Origin: JAHFUI01 sp041485905
GTDB lineage: Bacteria; Acidobacteriota; Vicinamibacteria; Vicinamibacterales; CAVVIG01
Assembly: GCA_041485905.1 (NCBI GenBank)
Contig: JBGPKK010000123.1
Span: 1 to 13,556, forward strand
DNA length: 13,556 nucleotides
Reading direction: 5' to 3'
The notes beneath the pieces were generated by a model. The model saw only the letters and a program-made list of their open reading frames with translations, searched no databases and was not told the DNA's origin. Below are positions 7,634 through 12,423 of the stretch, in pieces; position 1 is the stretch's first letter, and each line of letters begins with the position of its first letter. Made by a program: the position numbers and the translations under genes.

Positions 7634-8197
7634 ATGCCCACTGCAATCAGCAAGAAACGGTTCACGGCTGACGACTATCAGCGCATGGGACAGGTCGGCA
7701 TTTTGTCCGAGGACGACCGCGTTGAGCTCATCGACAGCGAGGTGGTCGCGATGACGCCGATCGGTGCGCGGCACAACGCGTGCGTGGATGGCGTGAATCG
7801 GGCGATGGTGACCGGCGCGGGCGACCAGGCGATCGTCCGCGTCCAGGGCTCGGTTCGGTTGGACCTCTATCATGAACCGGAGCCAGATGTGGTGCTCCTC
7901 CGGCCGCAGGCGGACTTTTACGCGTCGCGGATTCCCGGCCCGGCAGACATCCTACTGGTTGTCGAAATCGCCGAATCCTCGATCGAGTACGACCGGGACG
8001 TGAAAGCGCGAATCTACGCCGAGGCGGGAATCTCGCAGTACTGGCTGGCCGACCTCAACGCCAATCTGGTGTCGTGTTACTCCGCGCCACATGCCGGAAC
8101 GTATCGGAGCCTGCAGCAGTACCACCGCGGCCAGACCATCACGCCACAGTTGCTCCCGCAATGTCCTGTCGCCGTGGATCTGCTGCTGAGGGAATAG
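7634..8197 (+). CDS. Uma2-family (DUF820) restriction-endonuclease-like protein
   Basis: This 187-residue protein shows the full set of Uma2 motifs: a leading F-T-x-x-D-Y-x-x-M segment (10-18), RVELIDSEVVAMTPIG (29-44, with Glu32), His47, the EPEPDVVLLR strand (81-90, Asp85), the VVEIAESS strand (109-116, Glu111) and DRDVKARIYAEAGI (120-133, Lys124). Asp85, Glu111 and Lys124 fit the D...ExK arrangement of the PD-(D/E)XK nuclease fold. The usual Gly of ELIDGEV is Ser36 here. Uma2 proteins are abundant in cyanobacteria, Acidobacteriota and Chloroflexota. Their substrate is unknown, and a nuclease or transposon-linked role is proposed only from the fold. Length is normal for the family, so the gene looks intact. 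It stands alone, with its own -10-like box and no operon partner. Confidence 0.9.
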   Translation: MPTAISKKRFTADDYQRMGQVGILSEDDRVELIDSEVVAMTPIGARHNACVDGVNRAMVTGAGDQAIVRVQGSVRLDLYHEPEPDVVLLRPQADFYASRIPGPADILLVVEIAESSIEYDRDVKARIYAEAGISQYWLADLNANLVSCYSAPHAGTYRSLQQYHRGQTITPQLLPQCPVAVDLLLRE

Positions 8198-8266
8198 CTG
8201 AACCTGTTCGCCAATCGGTTCCGCTCCGAATTCGCGAGCCGCCCTTGAGCAGGAAAATGGCGCTCG

Positions 8267-8512
8267 CTAGGACCGAAACCGCCGCCAGTCAAACGCGTAC
8301 TTGCGCACCTTGTAGTTGAAAATCCGCTCGGTCGTGGCGAGCAGCCGGGCGGCCTTCGCGCGGTTGCCGCGTGCGCTCTTCAGCGCGTCCTGCAGCGCGT
8401 CCTTCTCGACCGCTTCCAGCATCTCGCCGAGCGTCAGCTTCATCCGCGTGTCCGACGCCTCGGCCGTCTGCAGCGTCGGCGGCAGATGGTGGGCGTGGGC
8501 GCGGAGTTTCAT
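8267..8512 (-). CDS. Orphan Fis-type (HTH_8) helix-turn-helix protein
   Basis: This 81-residue protein is mostly a Fis-family DNA-binding domain. Residues 34-80 carry AVEKDALQDALKSARGN and then RAKAARLLATTERIFNYK, followed by VRKYAFDWRRFR. This is the C-terminal domain normally found after a AAA+ domain in sigma-54 activators of the NtrC/NifA class. No AAA+ or receiver domain lies upstream: a TGA precedes the ATG directly in frame. It is therefore either a stand-alone Fis-like regulator or the retained tail of a lost activator. Met24 (MKLTLGEMLEAVE) is an alternative start that would leave just the domain. It would be predicted to dimerise and bind a short palindrome. A cluster of repeated CGACGATCG sites lies 100-165 bp upstream of its start. 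Confidence 0.72.
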   Translation of the reverse strand: MKLRAHAHHLPPTLQTAEASDTRMKLTLGEMLEAVEKDALQDALKSARGNRAKAARLLATTERIFNYKVRKYAFDWRRFRS

Positions 8513-8613
8513 TCACCGGCGCTTGAGCAAGAACGGATCCGGCGATCACGCGGCGCCGCGCTTCAGCGTGGAGGAACGTCGAACGCCGCGCCTTTTCGCG
8601 GAAACATGGGGAT

Positions 8614-8677
8614 CGCGATCGACGATCGCGCATCGCCCGCGCCATAATCGATCGTCGCCAGAGCGACACGATCGTCG
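8614..8677. promoter_or_regulatory. Cluster of CGACGATCG sites upstream of the Fis-like gene
   Basis: The 9-mer CGACGATCG occurs three times: 8620-8628 on the plus strand and, on the minus strand, at 8649-8657 and 8669-8677. The last two are spaced exactly 20 bp apart, two helical turns. The first lies inside the 17-bp dyad CGCGATCG-A-CGATCGCG (8614-8630). A small dyad GTCGC-CAGA-GCGAC (8654-8667) sits between the other two. The arrangement looks like a regulator-binding array. The surrounding 8513-8803 holds no gene that I can support. Confidence 0.4.
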
Positions 8678-8803
8678 ATAGCAGCCGCGCGGTTGTCGGC
8701 GGGCGCCTGGCGGAATCGTCGCACCGACATTTCTGTCGCTCTTCACGAAGACATCGGCAATGATGTCGATTCTCTCGGATGGGGGCGCGAGCTGGCGGGT
8801 CGG

Positions 8804-9727
8804 CTACTTCGGTTTCGCCTCGGCTTCCGCCTTGTCGCGGGCGCGACCGGCGCTGAGCTCGTTCGGCACGGCGTAATTTCCCTCCTGACACGCGTACTCG
8901 TACATCTGATAGTTCGAATCGCGGGTCAACGGGATCGCCACTTTCCAGGGCCTGGTGTACACCTTCGGATCGTCGATCGTGACTTCGTAATTGATCGTGT
9001 TCGCGTCGGCCGCCGTGAACCGCTCGACCACGTGCAGCGCGTCGCTGTGCGGAATGCCGCGGATGCGGCCGGTCGCGGCGCTCGTCGCGATCGAGCCCCT
9101 GTCGTTGAAGTTCGTCGTGTCGACGACAAGCGTATTGCCCTCCCAACGGCCTCGCGGATCGCCATTCCACTGACGGATGTGTGGCGAGACGTGGGCACGC
9201 CCGTCCATCGGGATGATGCGCGCCTCGTGGATCATCTCGTAGCGAATCACCACGTATCCGGGGATCTGCAGGATCTGATAGCCGTTGTTGTACCCGGCCG
9301 GGAACATCCCGCCCGGCACGCCGCGTGTGATGCACCGCACCCAGGGCGTCTCGTGCACCCACGAGTCGCCGAGATGGGCGAGGTCGTAGTCCCGCTTCGC
9401 CTCGGCCCACGCCATCACCGGCACCTTCCCGTCCGGCGGGTCCACCACCATCGACGCCCGGCGCGCCGGCATCGGACTATCGTGGTCGGCCCAGTGCGCC
9501 GGCGGGTTGACGCCAGGGACCGCGGCCGGCTGCGGGACGCCCGGCGTCTCGAACGGCGTGCTGTCGAAGTTCACCCACGTCCCCTGCAGATCCGGCTGTC
9601 CGTCCGCTGTCCGCGACGGTGTCCATCCCCCCGCCTTCGCGGCCTTCGATGCGCCCGCCTGGGTCTGACCATGGATCGATGCGCATGCCATCAACACGCC
9701 CGCGAGCACGAACGTCGTGCGCGTCAT
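8804..9727 (-). CDS. Uncharacterised secreted protein ('PDLQGTW' family)
   Basis: This 307-residue protein starts at an ATG with GAGG about 6-8 nt upstream. The N-terminus MTRTTFVLAGVLMACASIHG is an export signal; Cys15 in VLMAC could be a lipobox, although Met before Ala is atypical. The mature part begins with a region containing WTPSRTADGQPDLQGTWVN, a signature I associate with a large group of secreted proteins of unknown function in Acidobacteriota and some Proteobacteria. Later strings are MFPAGYNNGYQILQIPGYVV, RYEMIHEARIIPMDGR, WNGDPRGRWEGNTLVVDTT, and a C-terminal beta-rich stretch (INYEVTIDDPKVYTRPWKVA). The alternation suggests a lipocalin-like or beta-barrel fold, which is inference. 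A remnant of another gene ends 24 bp upstream on the same strand, probably a former operon partner. Confidence 0.8.
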   Translation of the reverse strand: MTRTTFVLAGVLMACASIHGQTQAGASKAAKAGGWTPSRTADGQPDLQGTWVNFDSTPFETPGVPQPAAVPGVNPPAHWADHDSPMPARRASMVVDPPDGKVPVMAWAEAKRDYDLAHLGDSWVHETPWVRCITRGVPGGMFPAGYNNGYQILQIPGYVVIRYEMIHEARIIPMDGRAHVSPHIRQWNGDPRGRWEGNTLVVDTTNFNDRGSIATSAATGRIRGIPHSDALHVVERFTAADANTINYEVTIDDPKVYTRPWKVAIPLTRDSNYQMYEYACQEGNYAVPNELSAGRARDKAEAEAKPK

Positions 9728-9751
9728 TTCACCCTCGTTTCATTACCGATC

Positions 9752-9935
9752 TTACCTCGCCAGCGGATCGGGTCGAAGCTGGAAGTGGACGACCTTGCTC
9801 TGGTTCGCGGTGCCACCGTCGTTGTGGAAGACGTGCGCGTCGACCACGTCGACCACAGCCCCTTGCCTGGTCGCTCTGGGGAGATCGGGGACGACGTAGC
9901 GCCCGCGATCGTCGGTGACGACGGTCCGGCCTCAT
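9752..9935 (-). pseudogene. Remnant of a carboxypeptidase-regulatory-domain secreted protein
   Basis: A strong ribosome site AAGGAGG (9947-9941) stands 5 nt before an ATG at 9935-9933, but that frame gives only Arg-rich nonsense. The overlapping frame from 9931 to the TAA at 9754-9752 reads as real protein: GRTVVTDDRGRYVVPDLP, the end of a CarboxypepD_reg domain, then VVDVVDAHVFHNDGG and SKVVHFQLRPDPLAR, which resembles the C-terminus of long secreted acidobacterial proteins. The start site, a domain fragment and the C-terminal tail thus appear joined by deletion with a frame change. Its end lies 24 bp before the start of the 'PDLQGTW' gene, consistent with a decayed first gene of a two-gene operon. 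Confidence 0.5.
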
Positions 9936-10003
9936 GTGTGCCTCCTTCGGCACATGCGTGGTTTACACCTCGCGGCAGCGGAAGTCAAAGGTCGCGCGCC
10001 GTG

Positions 10004-10012
10004 TGCTACGCT
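10004..10012 (+). promoter_or_regulatory. Possible extended -10 element before the STAS gene
   Basis: TGCTACGCT has the TGn extension and a TAnnnT hexamer, of a kind often seen in GC-rich genomes. It lies 62 nt before the ATG at 10075. No clear -35 was found. Confidence 0.3.
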
Positions 10013-10074
10013 TGGCGCCCTCCGGCTACAACGTAGCGCATGCCTCCGGGGCTGACCGCTGCGCGACACCGCCC

Positions 10075-10419
10075 ATGGAATTTCAGGAGCGCACGAGCGG
10101 CCACACCGTCGTCGTCGACCTGCAGGGGCCTGTCAATAGAGACGACTCCTCGGCGACGGTCTTGCTTCGTCGCCTGCGCAGCCTGCTCGACCAGGGCTAC
10201 ACGTCCATTCTCCTGAACGTCGCCCAGGTCACGTACGTCGACAGCGTGTTGCTCGGCGCGATGGTGCAGGCGTACGTGTCGGCTGTTCGCGCCGGCGGAA
10301 CGCTGAAGTTCCTGCACGCAACGAAACGGTTCCGCGACCTGCTCGCGGTGACCAAACTCGATCGGGTGCTCGATGCGATCGACTCCGAAGACGCCTGGCG
10401 GGCCAGTTTGAAAAAATAA
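10075..10419 (+). CDS. STAS-domain protein (anti-anti-sigma factor-like)
   Basis: This 114-residue single-domain protein is read from the ATG at 10075. The frame is open further upstream to 9934, but the extra 47 residues do not resemble a STAS domain, while MEFQERTSGHTVVVDLQG is a normal STAS first strand. The alternating beta-alpha pattern is seen in VVVDLQGPV, then a helix (VLLRRLRSLLDQG), then SILLNVAQVTYVDSVLLGAM. The conserved Asp-Ser of the SpoIIAA phosphorylation loop is retained as Asp56-Ser57, but the usual DSSGLG has become DSVLLG. Helix 3 follows (VRAGGTLKFLHATKRFRDLLAVTKL). Such proteins bind and neutralise anti-sigma kinases in partner switching. No kinase or sigma gene lies next to it, so the partner is probably encoded elsewhere. 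It faces the Mug gene with only 15 bp between the stops. Confidence 0.88.
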   Translation: MEFQERTSGHTVVVDLQGPVNRDDSSATVLLRRLRSLLDQGYTSILLNVAQVTYVDSVLLGAMVQAYVSAVRAGGTLKFLHATKRFRDLLAVTKLDRVLDAIDSEDAWRASLKK

Positions 10420-10434
10420 CGCGGCGCCGAAAGC

Positions 10435-10947
10435 CTAGCGATTCCGAAGGAAGACCGCCAGCGCGCGATAGGCGTCGAGCATCTGCGCGTAAGAGAAATT
10501 CGCGTTGCGGCCGCTCGGATTCGGCAGCACGAACACGCACGCGCCTTCGAAGGACTCGTCCTGAAGTCCGAGCAGGCACGGAACACGGCCCTTGGGAGAC
10601 ACCGCCCGATAGACGGTCACGCCCACAAACGCGACGACCTCCGGCTTCCACCTCCGCACCTTGCGCCGCAGCGTGCGCACGCCGGCGGCGTACTCCTCCG
10701 GCCGCAGCGTGTCGATGCCAGGCGTCATCCGCGCGACGAGGTTGGTGATGCCGAAGCCCCAGTCCGGCAATCGCCGATCGTCTTCGGTCCCGATCGGTTC
10801 GGGAACGAGACCCGCCTCGTGCAGCAGCTTCCAGAACCGGTTCGAGTACCCGGCGAAGTGATGGCCGAGCGCCTCCGAACGCGCGCCTGGGTTGATGCCG
10901 ACGAACAGGACACGGACGCCGGGACGAATGTGATCGCGGAGTGTCAA
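10435..10947 (-). CDS. mug: Mismatch-specific uracil/thymine DNA glycosylase (Mug/TDG family)
   Basis: This 170-residue protein carries the two defining motifs of family-2 uracil-DNA glycosylases: GINPG (17-21, with the catalytic-site Asn19), followed by the HHFAGYSNRFWKLL segment (29-42), and NPSGR (143-147), which inserts into the DNA helix. GFGITNLVAR (64-73) is also typical. It removes uracil or thymine from G-U/G-T mismatches and ethenocytosine, the first step of base-excision repair. The start is a TTG at 10947-10945, since an in-frame TAA lies shortly upstream and no ATG or GTG is available. There is no Shine-Dalgarno sequence, because the upstream DNA is an AT-rich heptamer repeat. 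It is divergent from the EVE-domain gene, 23 bp away. Confidence 0.92.
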   Translation of the reverse strand: MTLRDHIRPGVRVLFVGINPGARSEALGHHFAGYSNRFWKLLHEAGLVPEPIGTEDDRRLPDWGFGITNLVARMTPGIDTLRPEEYAAGVRTLRRKVRRWKPEVVAFVGVTVYRAVSPKGRVPCLLGLQDESFEGACVFVLPNPSGRNANFSYAQMLDAYRALAVFLRNR

Positions 10948-10979
10948 TTTACAATTTACAATTGTGAATTATGAATTGG
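10945..10979. repeat. AT-rich heptamer tract holding both start codons of the mug/EVE pair, probable bidirectional promoter
   Basis: Five contiguous 7-mers: CAATTTA, CAATTTA, CAATTGT, GAATTAT, GAATTGG. The tract stands out in GC-rich DNA. The first unit supplies the TTG start of mug on the minus strand, and the last two supply the ATG-AAT-TGG start of the EVE gene. -10-like boxes within it are TACAAT (10957-10962, plus strand) and CATAAT (10973-10968, minus strand), each 5 of 6 to TATAAT. Start points about 7 bp beyond would give a leaderless or nearly leaderless EVE mRNA and a leader of about 14 nt for mug. Neither gene has a ribosome binding site. Confidence 0.7.
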
Positions 10980-11381
10980 CTGTTCAAGGAAGAGCCGTCA
11001 AACTACAGCTTCGACGCGCTCGTCAAGGACGGGAAAACGGTGTGGAGCGGCGTGAAGAACCCGCTCGCGCAGAAGCACCTGCACGCGGTCAGAAAAGGCG
11101 ACCGCATTTTCTACTATCACACCGGCAACGAGAAAGCCGTGGTCGGGATCGCGAAGGCTGCCGGACACGCGTATCCCGACCCGAAGGACAAAGCCGGCAA
11201 GCAGGCGGTTGTCGACGTCGCACCCGTGAAGAAACTGCCGCGCGGCGTCTCGCTCGCCGAGATCAAAGCCGACCCCGCGTTCAACGACTTCGCGCTCGTG
11301 AGGATCTCACGATTGTCGGTCATGCCGGTCACGGACGAGCAGTGGGAGCGCATCGAGAAACTCGCGACCCGACTTACCTGA
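10971..11381 (+). CDS. EVE-domain protein (modified-base reader, Thy28-like)
   Basis: This 136-residue single-domain protein begins with MNWLFKEEPSNYSFDALV, followed by TVWSGVKNPLAQKHLHAV, KGDRIFYYHTGNEKAVVGIA and YPDP (63-66), all hallmarks of bacterial EVE domains in the usual order. EVE belongs to the PUA-like superfamily and is related to YTH and ASCH domains. Members are thought to recognise modified cytosines in DNA, and bacterial stand-alone copies are widespread. The ATG at 10971 fits the family start exactly; it lies inside the heptamer tract and lacks a ribosome site. The last codons (ACC CGA CTT ACC TGA) come from a 9-bp repeat that also holds the stop of the opposing gene. Its neighbour mug also acts on bases flipped out of DNA, which may suggest a shared role. 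Confidence 0.92.
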   Translation: MNWLFKEEPSNYSFDALVKDGKTVWSGVKNPLAQKHLHAVRKGDRIFYYHTGNEKAVVGIAKAAGHAYPDPKDKAGKQAVVDVAPVKKLPRGVSLAEIKADPAFNDFALVRISRLSVMPVTDEQWERIEKLATRLT

Positions 11382-11412
11382 CCCACCTGACCGACCTGAC
11401 CCACCTGACCTA
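11368..11412. repeat. 9-bp tandem repeat (CCYGACYNA), five units, holding two convergent stop codons
   Basis: Five contiguous 9-mers: CCCGACTTA, CCTGACCCA, CCTGACCGA, CCTGACCCA, CCTGACCTA. The TGA of the EVE gene is bases 3-5 of the second unit, and the final CTA (11410-11412) is the TAG of the minus-strand DUF4412-like gene. The 28 bp between the two genes are all repeat. No stable hairpin is formed, so it does not look like an ordinary terminator. Confidence 0.85.
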
Positions 11413-12423
11413 TTTGTTCTCCTTAAACCCAGCCGGAATCGCGACGTCGGCGGCGCTGACGGCCGGTGTCACCTTCAGCAACTCGTTCGTGGTCGTCATG
11501 AACGTGGTGCGGCCTTTGTTCTCGTTCGCGTCCTTCTTCGGAGCCGCCTTCTTCCCCAGTCCTCCAAGCAGTCCGCCGATGCCGCCGCTGGCGCTCCCTT
11601 TGTCCTCGCCGCCCTTTTTGGCCTCCTGCGCCATCTCTTCGGCCGAATTCACCGCGTCCATCGTCATGGTCGAGACGATGGGCGTGCCGTCCATCTTCAC
11701 GTTCTCCGTGTTCATTCTGGCCAGCGCCTGCTTCATCATCGGGTACATGGCCAGCGCGGCCGCCATGTCCTGCGCCGAGGCGCCGGCGATCATCGGACCG
11801 GCGAGCTTCTGCGCGTAGCGCTGATAGAAGGCGGCGATCTCGTTTGCCGACGCAACTTTCGGCGCCAGCCACATGTCGTCGGTCATCACCATGCCGCCGC
11901 TCTGCTCGAGCGTCTTGCCCTTCTCGCGCAGCGTAATCGTCATGACGACTTCGCGCGTGTCGAAGCCGTTAATGGTCTTCTTCTGGCCCGTTTCCTTCAA
12001 ATCGAAATCGACCTCCATCTCTTTCTGATTCGGATCGTTCTTGGCCGTCTCCTTTGAATTCTCCCTGCGCGCGTTCTCTTCCGCCTTGCGCTGCGCCTCT
12101 TCCATGCGGCGGCGCAATTCGGCGAATGTGGTCACCGTGTAGCTCTTCTTGCGGATGTCGAGGTCGTAGACCTTCTCTTCACCAAGGTCGACGATCTGGC
12201 CCGTCGTGTCGGTCGTTCTGGCCAGCCGATCGCCCTTGACCGCAACAGACGAAGTCACACCTTCGCGCGCCGACTTGCCGCCGAAGATGTTGACCATCCG
12301 GCCAAGCACGCCGCCGAACTCGATGCGAGTCTTCTCGTCGGTCCGGACGTCGGCCTGCAGGGAGTATGCGCACACGGTCACCAGCGTGAGCGCAAGAACG
12401 ATTGAGGTTCTGATACGGGTCAT
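11410..12423 (-). CDS. Secreted DUF4412-like protein
   Basis: This 337-residue exported protein has a signal peptide (MTRIRTSIVLALTLVTVCAY, cleavage near LQA, residue 24). A beta-rich region follows (RIEFGGVLGRMVNIFGG, SSVAVKGDRLARTTD, GQIVDLGEEKVYDLDI) with KKSYTVTTFAELRRR, a pattern seen in DUF4412 proteins, where a phrase like YxLDxxKKxYTV recurs. A charged, likely coiled-coil or unstructured segment lies at about 101-135 (EEAQRKAEENARRENSK). Then come DLKETGQKKTINGFDTREVV and MVMTDDMWLAP, again DUF4412-like, and a Gly-rich low-complexity stretch near 280-295 before the C-terminus. Function is unknown; a periplasmic or cell-surface binding role is a guess. Its ATG overlaps the MFS stop as ATGA, with GGAGG 7-8 nt upstream, so the two genes are probably translated together. 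Its TAG stop belongs to the 9-bp repeat. Confidence 0.8.
   Translation of the reverse strand: MTRIRTSIVLALTLVTVCAYSLQADVRTDEKTRIEFGGVLGRMVNIFGGKSAREGVTSSVAVKGDRLARTTDTTGQIVDLGEEKVYDLDIRKKSYTVTTFAELRRRMEEAQRKAEENARRENSKETAKNDPNQKEMEVDFDLKETGQKKTINGFDTREVVMTITLREKGKTLEQSGGMVMTDDMWLAPKVASANEIAAFYQRYAQKLAGPMIAGASAQDMAAALAMYPMMKQALARMNTENVKMDGTPIVSTMTMDAVNSAEEMAQEAKKGGEDKGSASGGIGGLLGGLGKKAAPKKDANENKGRTTFMTTTNELLKVTPAVSAADVAIPAGFKENK

Noticed and set aside
8244..8533. 12-bp near-identical direct repeat CTTGAGCARGAA flanking the Fis-like gene (8244-8255 and 8522-8533)
   Set aside because: Too short and imperfect to support an insertion or attachment site without further evidence; probably chance.
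8693..10036. 447-codon plus-strand open frame
   Set aside because: It is the antisense shadow of the secreted-protein gene and the remnant; the sequence is Arg/His/Val-rich without motifs.
9934..10074. Upstream extension of the STAS protein to an ATG at 9934
   Set aside because: The extra 47 residues do not resemble a STAS domain, while the ATG at 10075 matches the family start.
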